Origin: Viridibacillus arenosi | GTDB taxonomy: Bacteria > Bacillota > Bacilli > Bacillales_A > Planococcaceae | Assembly (NCBI RefSeq): GCF_001955655.1 | Contig: NZ_MSPW01000001.1 | Location: 186,001-250,000, forward strand | DNA: 64,000 nt | Reading direction: 5' to 3' | The notes under the pieces: generated by a model | Databases searched by the model: none | What the model was told of the DNA's origin: nothing | What the model saw: the letters and a program-made list of their open reading frames with translations, nothing else | Shown: positions 37,348-46,370 of the stretch, one piece after another | Numbering within the stretch: the first letter of the stretch is position 1 | Layout: each line of letters opens with the position of its first letter | Translations under genes and position numbers: made by a program

Positions 37348-37995
37348 TCATTTTTTACTTGTCTTAATTGCTTCCATATACCAAACATAATCGTTTAATT
37401 GTTCAAACTTAACTTCAAAACTTGCTTGTTGAAACATTATTTCTAGTTTTGGAATTGTTGTATAATACTCACGTTCTAGATCATCAGCGACTTCATGAAA
37501 GCCACGAGCTCTCTCCTTAGTTATCATTGCTTGTTTATGCTCTTCAGTTGCAAATGCTGTATCTGCAAAAATTATTTTCCCCCCAGGTTGTAATAACTTG
37601 GAATAGGTTATTAAAGCTTCTAGTTTTTCCTCATCCGTTAAATGATGAAACACGTAGGTGCTTACAATTGAATCTATATGTTTAATTTCTATTTCGAAGT
37701 TTTGTAAATCACCGTTGATAAGCTGAACATTGGGACATCTTTTCCTCGTAATATCAAGCATAGTCTCATGTGGTTCAATGCCAATGACTTTTCTTCCAGC
37801 AGCCTCCAACTTAAGCGTCAAATTACCTGTGCCCGTTCCAAATTCAATTACTGTACCTGTTGAAGCGTTTGCAACTTTATCTAATATACTTTCATATCCT
37901 TCGAAAACATCACGATATTCCTTATGCTGACCAGTTACTGATGCTTCATATGACTTCGCCCATTCATCGAAAAGATAAATAAACTCCCTCCCCAT
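37348..37995 (-). CDS. yrrT: SAM-dependent methyltransferase (YrrT)
   Basis: This 215-residue class I methyltransferase has motif I in VIEFGTGTGNLTLKLEAAGRKVIGIEP and ALITYSKLLQPGGKIIFAD further on. The N-terminus MGREFIYLFDEWAKSYEASVTGQHKEY is characteristic of YrrT. It is the first gene of the methionine-to-cysteine operon. In Bacillus subtilis mtnN lies between yrrT and mccA; here it is missing. The ATG at 37995 follows GGTAGGGGG. Confidence 0.9.
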   Translation of the reverse strand: MGREFIYLFDEWAKSYEASVTGQHKEYRDVFEGYESILDKVANASTGTVIEFGTGTGNLTLKLEAAGRKVIGIEPHETMLDITRKRCPNVQLINGDLQNFEIEIKHIDSIVSTYVFHHLTDEEKLEALITYSKLLQPGGKIIFADTAFATEEHKQAMITKERARGFHEVADDLEREYYTTIPKLEIMFQQASFEVKFEQLNDYVWYMEAIKTSKK

Positions 37996-38143
37996 TCTTA
38001 CAGCCCCCTACCTTTATTATTCTTATATAAATACTTGGTATTTAGTTTTAGTTTGACTTTTTAATAAGTCATAACACTTTTCTCCACTATATGACTCACT
38101 AAGCTTATTGGTGAAAACTTTTTTTAATGGAACACAAATAAAA

Positions 38144-38189
38144 AAGAGTTATCTAAAGTTGATTTTAAATCAAAAATTAGACAACTCTT
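38144..38189 (-). terminator. Terminator of fhs
   Basis: The 13-base arms containing AAGAGTTATCTAA and TTAGACAACTCTT pair with one mismatch. Six T follow on the minus strand. Confidence 0.75.
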
Positions 38190-38204
38190 CATTCAATTCA
38201 ATAC

Positions 38205-39884
38205 TTAAAATAGTCCAACAGCATTACCTTCTGCATCGACATCCATTTTCAATGCTGCTGGAGATTTTGGTAAACCAGGCATAGTCATAATATCTCCTGT
38301 TAAACAAACGAGGAACTTAGCACCTAGTTTAGGGATAATCTCTCTTACTGTTACTGTAAAGTTTTCTGGACGACCTAATAAGGTTGGTTGGTCAGATAAA
38401 GAATACTGTGTTTTTGCCATACAAATCGGTAGAGCATCCCAACCGAATTTTTCGATTTGTGCTATTTGTTTTAGTGCTTTATCTGTAAAGTGAACATCCA
38501 TTCCCCCGTATACCTTTTGAACAATTGTGCGGACTTTTTCTTCAATTGGCGCTGAGACATCGTAAAGTGGAGTAAAGTTATTTTCTTCGTTAATAACAGA
38601 TAGTACTCGTTTAGCTAATTCAATACCACCTTTACCGCCTTCTTCCCAGACATTCGTAAGGGCTATTTTCACATTATTTTCTCTACACCAATTTAAAATA
38701 GCAGAAAGCTCTTCTTCGGTATCTGTGATGAAGCGATTTAATGCGATGATAGGTTCAACACCGAAGTTACGAATTGTATCCACATGCTTAGCTAAATTTT
38801 CAATTCCTTTAGTAATAGCTTCTACATTTTCTGCTTTCAATTCGGTTTTCAGTGCTCCTCCGTGCATTTTCAATGCGCGAGCTGTCGCAACAATTACAAC
38901 CGTACTAGGTTTGAATCCACCTTGCATTGCTTTAATATTCATAAATTTCTCAGCACCTAAATCTGCGCCAAATCCCGCTTCCGTCACAACGATATCCGCT
39001 AACTTACGTGCTGTATTTGTTGCTGCTATCGAATTACATCCATGTGCAATATTAGCAAATGGACCACCATGAATAATAGCTGGGGTCCCTTCTATTGTTT
39101 GAACCAAATTAGGTTTAAACGCATCTCTTAACAATAGTGTTAGTGCACCCTCTACTCCTAAATCGCGAACAAACACTGGTTCACGCTGATATGTGTAACC
39201 AATGACAATATCAGAAATACGTTTTTTTAAATCTTGTAAATCTTTTGCTAAACAGAAGATAGCCATAATTTCTGAAGCTACAGTAATATCAAAGCCATCT
39301 TCTCGTGGTGTTCCTTGCACAGGACCACCTAAACCAATAACAATATTACGAAGTGCTCGATCATTCATATCTAAGCATCTTTTCCAAATAATACGTCGTG
39401 GGTCTATTTGCAACACGTTACCTTGCTGGATATGATTATCTATTAATGCAGCAAGGGCATTATTTGCAGTAGTAATTGCATGGATGTCCCCAGTGAAATG
39501 AAGATTGATATCATCCATTGGCAATACTTGAGCGTAGCCACCACCAGTTGCCCCGCCTTTCATACCCATAATCGGTCCTAGTGAAGGTTCTCGTAATGCA
39601 ACGATGACTTTTTCATTTAGTTGGTTAAGTGCATCAGCAAGTCCTACGGTCACAGTTGATTTACCTTCGCCAGCAGGTGTAGGGCTGATCGCTGTTACGA
39701 GAACGACTTTTGCTGAAGATGTGGTATTGTTCAGTTTTAATGGATTGATTTTAGCTTTATAGTTTCCGTAAAGTTCCAGTGCTTCTTGTGGAATACCTGC
39801 TATTTCTGCAATCTCCGTAATAGGACGCATTGTAGCATTTTGTGAAATTTCTAAATCTGATAAAGGTTGAGTGGTTTTAGACAC
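38205..39884 (-). CDS. fhs: Formate-tetrahydrofolate ligase
   Basis: This 559-residue enzyme has the family P-loop [18 protein letters not shown], then [37 protein letters not shown], and the C-terminal [15 protein letters not shown]. It makes 10-formyl-tetrahydrofolate from formate with ATP. The length is standard. The GTG start at 39884 follows AGAGGGAT. It is monocistronic, with a terminator just after the stop. Confidence 0.96.
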   Translation of the reverse strand: MSKTTQPLSDLEISQNATMRPITEIAEIAGIPQEALELYGNYKAKINPLKLNNTTSSAKVVLVTAISPTPAGEGKSTVTVGLADALNQLNEKVIVALREPSLGPIMGMKGGATGGGYAQVLPMDDINLHFTGDIHAITTANNALAALIDNHIQQGNVLQIDPRRIIWKRCLDMNDRALRNIVIGLGGPVQGTPREDGFDITVASEIMAIFCLAKDLQDLKKRISDIVIGYTYQREPVFVRDLGVEGALTLLLRDAFKPNLVQTIEGTPAIIHGGPFANIAHGCNSIAATNTARKLADIVVTEAGFGADLGAEKFMNIKAMQGGFKPSTVVIVATARALKMHGGALKTELKAENVEAITKGIENLAKHVDTIRNFGVEPIIALNRFITDTEEELSAILNWCRENNVKIALTNVWEEGGKGGIELAKRVLSVINEENNFTPLYDVSAPIEEKVRTIVQKVYGGMDVHFTDKALKQIAQIEKFGWDALPICMAKTQYSLSDQPTLLGRPENFTVTVREIIPKLGAKFLVCLTGDIMTMPGLPKSPAALKMDVDAEGNAVGLF

Positions 39885-40277
39885 AGCAGATCCCTCTTTC
39901 GTTTATATTATTCATTTTCTAGTGTTGAAGGTAATGAGATGCAATCTTTATAATTTTCTATCTAATACTATTATAATGTACTTTCCCCAACAAAACATTT
40001 GCTTATTCGACAATCAATTGACAATTTTATCTTATCATGTATAGTTCACCCATCATTTCATGTAACACATAATATAATTTGTGGTGTTTGGATATAATTT
40101 GATCACGCGTCAAACTTATCTTTACCGTAATATTTGCTAAAAAATATATTGTAATAATTCTAAGTACATTTATTTTCGGCACCACAATTGTTTAAGATAA
40201 AAACCCTAAAGTGTAAAACAAAAAGAGTGACGGCCATCATCGGCTATCACTCTTTATCATTTGAATACCTCATCTTA
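39885..40277. other. fhs upstream region with DoxX-gene terminator
   Basis: There is no gene here. It holds the hairpin at 40222-40255 and presumably the fhs promoter. Confidence 0.4.
40222..40255 (-). terminator. Terminator of the DoxX-like gene (copy 1 of a duplicated hairpin)
   Basis: AAAGAGTGA and TCACTCTTT arms are joined by GGCC...GGC pairing. The same hairpin with its flank recurs at 40872-40913. Confidence 0.75.
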
Positions 40278-40670
40278 TTATTTTTTAGATTTCAATAAAG
40301 CATCCACAGAAAGTTGTGTTGGTGTTGCAAAAACAAAGTACACTGACATTGCCAGTAAAGCTAACTCAAATTCATAGCCAGCGATACCATCAGCTCCTAA
40401 CAAGCCTAAAGACCATTTTGCTGTCATGATGGCACCTAACATAATGAATGCAAATAATGCCCCGATAATTCTGCTACCTAGGCCCAATATCATGGCTACT
40501 CCCCCAACGAGTTCAACGATTGCAACAAAATATGCTATAAAGCCTGGAATACTTAAGCTATCAAAGTATCCGACTATATTTGAAATGCCTCCTTGGAATT
40601 TCATAAAACCATGGATGGCAAATAACCCGCCTAAAATCACTCGTAAAAAAACTTGTCCAATCTGTTGCAT
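40278..40670 (-). CDS. DoxX-family membrane protein
   Basis: This 130-residue protein has four transmembrane helices and the DoxX motifs FLRVILGGLFAIHGFMKFQGGI, FVAIVELVGGVAMILGLGSRIIGALFAFIML and a C-terminal LALLAMSVYFVFATPTQLSVD. DoxX-like proteins belong to a quinone-linked membrane family with roles in thiosulfate or redox stress; the function in this group is unclear. The ATG at 40670 follows ATGGAGGAT. Confidence 0.85.
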   Translation of the reverse strand: MQQIGQVFLRVILGGLFAIHGFMKFQGGISNIVGYFDSLSIPGFIAYFVAIVELVGGVAMILGLGSRIIGALFAFIMLGAIMTAKWSLGLLGADGIAGYEFELALLAMSVYFVFATPTQLSVDALLKSKK

Positions 40671-41134
40671 AATTTAAATCCTCCATATCTCTTTTACTTA
40701 CTTTTCGTAACTTAGTATATTTTAATTATCTGGTTATGTCAAGTAAGTTTATAAATATTAAAAACATACTAATATTAGTAGAAGTGAAGGAAGGTCGCAC
40801 AGCTTGTTTATCTTAACTAAGGCATCAAAATGCCATCACAAATTTCAAAGATAAAAACCCAAATAATACAAAAAGAGCGAAGGCCATTGTTTATCATTTG
40901 GCTATCGCTCTTTATTATTTTCTACCCTAGTCGCATTTTACTTCGTCATTCACTTTATTGCATAAAGCCACTTTAGAGTAACATAGTTCTTAATCATTTC
41001 CTCAAGTTTTAACAGTATACGCAATAAAATATTCGTCAATATCTTTTGTACCTTCCAATACCCTCATGCCTAATCTACGGCTCATATCTTCCTTACAAAA
41101 AATGTATTATGTATTTATTTTGTTTTTTTACGAC
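40671..41134. other. Intergenic region with an orphan duplicate terminator
   Basis: No gene is seen. The strong hairpin at 40872-40913 has no gene directly upstream on either strand and duplicates the DoxX terminator with its leading sequence. Confidence 0.5.
40872..40913. terminator. Orphan hairpin, copy 2 of the DoxX-type terminator
   Basis: The 15-base arms beginning AAAGAGCGA with inner GGCCA/TGGCT are preceded by GATAAAAACCC, as in copy 1. It may mark a lost duplicate gene. Confidence 0.6.
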
Positions 41135-41389
41135 TTAATCATTTTTGAACTGCTTTTTTAAAAATGTAACAACTTTATTGTTCGTTAACGCCCAACCTAC
41201 AAACGTTCCTACCAAGGCACCCATTATACTGTAACGAAGTATAGAAACGATGTAATCGTAAACGGGTACATACTCTGTTGTATAACCACCGTCAAAATGA
41301 AAATTTACTTTGTAATCCACAAATAAGATTAATACAGCCAAGGTTATTAAAAATCCATTCAATAATACACGTTCATTATAGTATTTCAT
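41135..41389 (-). CDS. Small two-helix membrane protein, unknown
   Basis: This 84-residue protein has an N-terminal helix (VLLNGFLITLAVLILFVDYKV), an outer loop with FHFDGGYTTEYVPVYDYI and a second helix (SIMGALVGTFVGWAL) with a basic tail. The ATG at 41389 follows AGGGAAGG. No family was recognised. The start borders the first copy of the dispersed repeat. Confidence 0.6.
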   Translation of the reverse strand: MKYYNERVLLNGFLITLAVLILFVDYKVNFHFDGGYTTEYVPVYDYIVSILRYSIMGALVGTFVGWALTNNKVVTFLKKQFKND

Positions 41390-41395
41390 TAACCT

Positions 41396-41434
41396 TCCCT
41401 GTTAGTTGAAGTACATTTCTTCACAAGCTTAACA
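41396..41434 (+). repeat. Dispersed repeat type 1, copy A (3' part)
   Basis: It contains TTAGTTGAAGTACATT and TTCTTCACAAGCTTAAC, the right-hand part of the repeat described at 48377. It abuts the ribosome binding site of the 41135 gene. Confidence 0.6.
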
Positions 41435-41556
41435 TTAATTTCAACATAAATATCCATAAAAAAATCACCTCAAAGAATAACTTAAGAGGTGGTTTCTATC
41501 AAACTTTATTATAAACGATCAATCTTTTTTACAAAGCTACAGCTGTTTCAACATAG

Positions 41557-41602
41557 AAACAGAGTTAATCTACAAAATGTGTAGATTCTACTCTGTTTTT
41601 TG
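41557..41602. terminator. Bidirectional-type hairpin downstream of the DUF4256 gene
   Basis: AAACAGAGT and ACTCTGTTT, with an inner ATCTACA/TGTAGAT pairing, lie between the 41135 and 41719 genes. The plus-strand side has the better T run. Confidence 0.65.
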
Positions 41603-41718
41603 TTTTGATATTTGTAAATCGAATTTTTAACAAAAGTACACAGTAGTTGAAGAATAAAATTAAAGCCTTTCCCCAGGTTATCCATTCTCAAGTTCAATTA
41701 TAGCCGTCTATGCAAAAT

Positions 41719-42285
<567 letters not shown>

Positions 42286-42321
42286 ATTCGTTTCCCCCTT
42301 ATTGTTTTTACTCATTATGGT

Positions 42322-42428
42322 TTAAGTACTAAACTACTGCGTTATATAAAAAGCGTCGTCTATGCAGTTCATTGACCTTAAACTAAAGCGCCCGTTAGTT
42401 TAAGTACATTCTTTCACAAACTTAACTT
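42322..42428 (+). repeat. Dispersed repeat type 1, copy B (full length, diverged)
   Basis: It has left unit ACTAAACTACTGCGTTA, central GTCTATGCAGTTCATTGACC, right unit ACTAAAGCGCCCGTTAGTTT and tail TTCACAAACTTAAC. Confidence 0.7.
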
Positions 42429-42435
42429 TTCTATT

Positions 42436-42642
42436 TTAACTGACTTTAATCCCGAATCCAATCCATCTCCCATCTATATCTTCAATTACAAATTCTTTAT
42501 TATTGTAATCAGTATTATCTATTGAACGGACTATTTTGACATTGGCTTTGGTAAACTCTTCTTGAAGTTCTTCTTGATTTTTTGTGATAAAGTTAACTCT
42601 TTTTCCCAAGGAATAATCACTTCGTTCAGTAATGAGTATCAT
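42436..42642 (-). pseudogene. C-terminal fragment of a VOC-family (glyoxalase/bleomycin-resistance) protein
   Basis: These 68 residues end with EEFTKANVKIVRSIDNTDYNNKEFVIEDIDGRWIGFGIKV, the usual second half of a VOC domain. The first beta-alpha-beta unit (about 50-60 residues) is missing. No ribosome binding site precedes the first ATG. I read this as a 5'-truncated remnant flanked by a repeat copy. Confidence 0.6.
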
Positions 42643-42671
42643 TTTGCTGTAGAAATGAAATTACTTTAGTA

Positions 42672-43520
42672 TTATTCAGCGGAAACCCTCTTCATTAAAC
42701 GCTTTAATTTATTTTCTGTTTCTGTTTCCTCTACTGGTGTATAGACACTGCACCGTAAATCCATATCACCTTGAACTTGAAGAGAAGTTAAATTAAACAA
42801 CATTTTGCCTGCCTTTGCATGTCTGAATTCAATTATCATTTCTGGAGCCTTACTCACTTGACTTTCTTGCCATAAATCCTGGAATTCCGAATGTAAGTGA
42901 TTCATTTCTTCAATAAATTGGTTGTACCATTCATCGCCTAAATAATGTCCATAATAGGTACGGAAAATAGCTAGAAAACCTTTCGCAAAATGTTCCCAAT
43001 TGACGGCCAATGCTTTAAATTCTTTTCTAGTGAACACTAAACGAATCAAATTTCTTTGATTATTCGGTATTTGTTCAAAATCTAAAAAAACATGAGCAGC
43101 TGCAGGATTCCAACCCACAATATGGCAATGTCGGTCGGTAATGATAGTCGGACAATATGTTAATTCAGCTAATATTCGTTTTAAAGAAGGGCTAAGCTCT
43201 GATTGATTCTTTTTTAGGTTTGTAATTTCCGATTTTACTTCTAATGCCAAATCGTATAAGTAGTCTTTTTCATCAATACTTAATTGCAAAGCTGTAGAAA
43301 TACAATCAAGTACGCTTGAAGAGACTTTAATATCTCTTCCTTGCTCTAGCCATGTATACCAAGTGGTACTTACACCTGCTAATTGTGCAACCTCTTCTCT
43401 TCGTAACCCAGGTGTCCTTCTCCGGGTTCCGGCAGGTAAACCAATAGACTCTGGCTTAATTTGGGCTCGCTTAGCTTTTAAGAATGTCGACAAAGCTAAA
43501 AGCCTAGTTTTATCATTCAT
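42672..43520 (-). CDS. MmyB-type XRE-family transcriptional regulator
   Basis: This 282-residue protein has an N-terminal helix-turn-helix with the characteristic KRAQIKPESIGLPAGTRRRTPGLRREEVAQLAGVSTTWYTWLEQGRDIKVSSSVLDCIS. It is followed by a PAS-like ligand-binding domain with CHIVGWNPAAAHVFLDFEQIP and FRHAKAGKMLFNLTSLQVQGDMDLRC. Members of this MmyB-like group have been shown with fatty acids in the pocket. The gene is divergent from a FabF-type ketosynthase, which fits control of lipid synthesis. The ATG at 43520 follows GAGGAG. Confidence 0.88.
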   Translation of the reverse strand: MNDKTRLLALSTFLKAKRAQIKPESIGLPAGTRRRTPGLRREEVAQLAGVSTTWYTWLEQGRDIKVSSSVLDCISTALQLSIDEKDYLYDLALEVKSEITNLKKNQSELSPSLKRILAELTYCPTIITDRHCHIVGWNPAAAHVFLDFEQIPNNQRNLIRLVFTRKEFKALAVNWEHFAKGFLAIFRTYYGHYLGDEWYNQFIEEMNHLHSEFQDLWQESQVSKAPEMIIEFRHAKAGKMLFNLTSLQVQGDMDLRCSVYTPVEETETENKLKRLMKRVSAE

Positions 43521-43642
43521 TTTTAAAACTCCTCATCTTATCAATTTAACCTAGTATTCATTATACCAGGATAAACAATCACTTGTAATAGGATAATAAG
43601 GATGTAAAATACAAGTATATTATTGACTTGGAGGAATGAAAA

Positions 43643-44878
43643 TTGGAAAGAGTTGTAATTACCGGTATGGGCGTTGTTTCTCCTATAGGAAACAACATCA
43701 AAACATTTTGGAACAATCTGATTAACGGGGAATCTGGTATATCCTCTATTAATACATTTGATGTTACTGATCATAAGACAAAAATTGCAGGTATCGTACA
43801 AGATTTTAATGCAGACGAAGTTTTAGGAAAGAAAGAAGCAATACGCTTAGATCGTTTTTCTCAATTTGCTTTGGTTGCAGCTGAACAAGCCTGGGCAGAT
43901 TCTAAGTTAGACCTCGATCTTATAGATGTAGAAAGGCTAGGCGTATACGTAGGTTCAGGGATAGGAGGAATTGAAACCTTGATTGAAAATATTGATGCGC
44001 TTAGGCAGAAAGGGCCAAGAAGAGTCAGCCCAACTCTAGTACCTGCTATGATTTCTAATGCTGCAGCAGCACAAATTAGTATCAAGTGGAAAGCGATGGG
44101 CCCTTCTATGTCGCCTGTTTCTGCTTGTGCAATCGGAAATACAGCTATCGGAGAAGCCTTTAGACTAATTCGTTCTGGAGAAGTTGACGTTATGTTTGCG
44201 GGTGGAACAGAGGCAGCTATAACAGACTTATCAATAGCAAGCTTTGGTAATGCTACAGCATTATCAACAAGAAACGATGATCCCACTATAGCTAGTCGTC
44301 CATTTGATGAGAATCGAGATGGATTTGTCATGTCAGAAGGAGCTGGAATTCTAATCTTAGAATCTTTATCTCATGCTTTATGTAGAGAGGCAAAGATATA
44401 TGCAGAAGTTATTGGATATGGTGCAAGTTCTGACGCACACCATATCGTGGCTACACATCCGGAAGGTAAAGGTGCCTATCTTGCAATGAGAACAGCTTTA
44501 AAAAATGCCAATATATCGCCTGAAGAAATTGATGTTATAAGTGCTCATGCAACAAGTACAAAAGTGGGGGACATCTCTGAAACGATGGCTATTAAGCAGT
44601 TGTTTGGAAAACAAGCTTATCAAATACCAGTTACAGCTAATAAATCTATGCTTGGTCATATGTTAGGGGCAGCTGGTGGAGTTGAAGCAATTGCTTTAGC
44701 GATAAGTTTAAAGGAAGGGATAGTTCCTCCAACAATTAACTTAGAAAACCCTGATCCATTATGTGATCTAGATTATGTAACATCTATTGCTCGCCAAGTG
44801 AAAATAAATACGGGGCTTTCTAACTCATTTGGTTTCGGAGGTCATAATGCAGCTATTGTTTTAAAGAAATACGAGTGA
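43643..44878 (+). CDS. fabF: Beta-ketoacyl-ACP synthase II (FabF-like, accessory copy)
   Basis: This 411-residue condensing enzyme has the triad Cys162 (SACAIGN), His302 (SAHATST) and His339 (MLGHMLGAAGG), with Lys334. The N-terminus MERVVITGMGVVSPIGNN and end SFGFGGHNAAIVLKKYE are complete. It extends acyl chains with malonyl-ACP. No other fab or acyl-carrier-protein gene is nearby, so it looks like an accessory copy used under the control of the divergent MmyB-type regulator. The active site reads SACAIG rather than the common TACATG, which may alter substrate use. The TTG start at 43643 follows GGAGGAATG. Confidence 0.9.
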   Translation: MERVVITGMGVVSPIGNNIKTFWNNLINGESGISSINTFDVTDHKTKIAGIVQDFNADEVLGKKEAIRLDRFSQFALVAAEQAWADSKLDLDLIDVERLGVYVGSGIGGIETLIENIDALRQKGPRRVSPTLVPAMISNAAAAQISIKWKAMGPSMSPVSACAIGNTAIGEAFRLIRSGEVDVMFAGGTEAAITDLSIASFGNATALSTRNDDPTIASRPFDENRDGFVMSEGAGILILESLSHALCREAKIYAEVIGYGASSDAHHIVATHPEGKGAYLAMRTALKNANISPEEIDVISAHATSTKVGDISETMAIKQLFGKQAYQIPVTANKSMLGHMLGAAGGVEAIALAISLKEGIVPPTINLENPDPLCDLDYVTSIARQVKINTGLSNSFGFGGHNAAIVLKKYE

Positions 44879-45490
44879 TTCATAAAGTCGTACAGCGTAT
44901 TATGCAAAAATACGGTTGGCAATGTCGAGTGAAGGTGAAAAAACGGAAACAAACTGGACAACTCTACTATATCGCAGCTAATTTATTGAACCTTAAGGCA
45001 ACTGTACCTTTACAAAAGCTCGTAACCGATATAACTTACTTGCCATTTGGTCAGATACAATTGTATCTTTCAAGTATTCAAGATTTATATAATAGAGAGA
45101 TTATCGCCTATTCGATTGGTGATTGTCAGATACTGATTTCATTTTGAAGAATACCTTATCTCAACTAGATGCTTTGCCCGAAAGGTGTACCCTGCACAGT
45201 GACCAAGGTTTGGTTTACATATCTTATGGCTATCAACATGCTGTTAAAGGAAAAGGCATTATCATGTGCATGTCCTGTAAAGGTACGCCCGCTGATAATG
45301 CCCCCGTCGAATCGTTTCATTTTGCATTAAAGTCTGAAACATTCTACTTAGACAGTTTATTCTACGACGGCAATCGTAGAACAAACTGTCTAAAAGTCTA
45401 TATAAAGTATTATAACTATATCCAAATTCAAACCAAACTTAACAACCAGTCTCCGGTACAATAAAGACAACTGGTTGGATAAATGCTTTT
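44879..45490 (+). mobile_element. Truncated and frameshifted IS3-family transposase (IS150-like) remnant
   Basis: Two adjacent frames together give the C-terminal half of an OrfB integrase: HKVVQRIMQKYGWQCRVKVKK, VTDITYLPFG (first Asp), CTLHSDQGLVY (second Asp) and TPADNAPVESFH (Glu). A one-base deletion near 45126 shifts the frame. OrfA and the 5' part of OrfB are missing, and the element begins right at the fabF stop. The right end with AACAACCAGTCTCCGGTAC and ACAACTGGTTGGATAAATGC is retained. It cannot move on its own. Confidence 0.85.
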
Positions 45491-45905
45491 TTACCTCTGC
45501 CTTATATACGGGGGTCAGTCCCATAATATCCATAACAATTTAAAATTTAATTTTCTTCTTTTACTAAACTGCCGCGTTAGTTTAAGTGTAATAATTCACA
45601 ATCTTAATATTTATTTCTTCTATATGCATACCTTCTTTAGTTTTATTTATTACAGGAATGCTGCCCCTTATTTCAGGAAGAATTTTCAACTACAATCGAA
45701 ATCGTATACATTTTTAGTTTACATGACAACAGACATGGTAATGAATACTTGGTTCTAGATGCCAATTGGAGAGTAGTTGTATAGGTGGCGATTTGCGGAA
45801 CATTCCAAAATCGTTCCATGCAAAAATCTCAAATATGGGTCTTAGTCTAAGCCTCTTCATTAATTAAACATATCCTTTACTATACCCTAAGAAGGGAGGT
45901 GAAAA
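45491..45905. other. Decayed region between IS remnant and small ORF
   Basis: It includes repeat copy C. One frame ending at 45784 reads SLHDNRHGNEYLVLDANWRV before a stop and looks like the end of a lost gene, but it has no start or ribosome binding site. Confidence 0.35.
45561..45608 (+). repeat. Dispersed repeat type 1, copy C (internally deleted)
   Basis: It has left unit TTACTAAACTGCCGCGTTAG joined directly to the tail TTTAAGTGTAA and TTCACAATCTTAA. The central hairpin is absent. Confidence 0.65.
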
Positions 45906-46010
45906 GTGTTAAATCCAATGCACTTTATTGTAGGACATCAACTGTTTCACGGTTTTAGACCCCAATTTTTTCCTCGTTTTGAAAACGGAAGGTTTCCTAG
46001 TTTTGCCTAG
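45906..46010 (+). CDS. Possible 34-residue peptide, Phe/Pro-rich
   Basis: A GTG start five bases after GGGAGGTGA opens a short frame: MLNPMHFIVGHQLF, HGFRPQFFPRFENG and RFPSFA. The ribosome binding site is excellent. The composition (FRPQFFPRF) is reminiscent of short spore-associated peptides, but this is inference. It lies upstream of a second, frame-broken coding segment and is convergent with the CotG-like gene. Confidence 0.45.
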   Translation: MLNPMHFIVGHQLFHGFRPQFFPRFENGRFPSFA

Positions 46011-46033
46011 ATACAATGGAATAGGAGGATCCC

Positions 46034-46281
46034 GTGACGGTTCAAGCCGTTCAAGAAATCCTTTTTAAAATTTCTGGTTTGAACGAGAAAAGTGGATAGG
46101 CTACAGTGATTTAAACAATTCTGATAGATGCTATGTAATACACAACGATAACAATTCATCCAGAAGAATATACATAAATGAAAAGATCAGACTGAACCCA
46201 CCCCCAGCTGACCATTCACTATTCTTTCAACCTTGGACTTCGATAGGAATAACACAGACAAAGTTAACTAGTATAAACTAG
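46034..46281 (+). pseudogene. Frame-broken coding remnant of unknown family
   Basis: A GTG after GGAGGATCCC begins VTVQAVQEILF. After a T/A-rich run near 46060-46070 the coding character continues in another frame: FWFEREKWIGYSDLNNSD, RCYVIHNDNNSSRRIYI, NEKIRLNPPPADHSLFF and QPWTSIGITQTKLTSIN. One frame change would restore a single protein of about 80 residues. The family is not recognised. Confidence 0.4.
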
Positions 46282-46289
46282 TTAACTTT
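46260..46289. repeat. Perfect inverted repeat
   Basis: The 13-base arms AAAGTTAACTAGT and ACTAGTTAACTTT are separated by ATAA. It overlaps the end of the frame-broken remnant. Confidence 0.7.
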
Positions 46290-46338
46290 ATATACAGACG
46301 CACTCAATAGTCCATTGAATAACATTAAGTGACACACT

Positions 46339-46370
46339 CTTCAGATAGCGAAAAATCGCCTGAAGTTTTT
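46339..46370 (+). terminator. Hairpin with T run, plus strand
   Basis: CTTCAG and CTGAAG, with inner GCGA/TCGC pairing, are followed by five T. It would end a transcript from the small ORFs and overlaps the end of the CotG-like gene. Confidence 0.55.

Noticed and set aside
45483-45758. 91-codon plus-strand ORF after the IS remnant
   Set aside because: It is Phe/Tyr-rich as expected from AT-rich noncoding DNA, runs through repeat copy C and has no ribosome binding site.
46055-46075. Programmed -1 ribosomal frameshift in the remnant at 46034
   Set aside because: The T/A run does not form a canonical X-XXY-YYZ slippery heptamer in the zero frame, and the -1 frame meets a TAA at once; decay or a sequence error is more likely.
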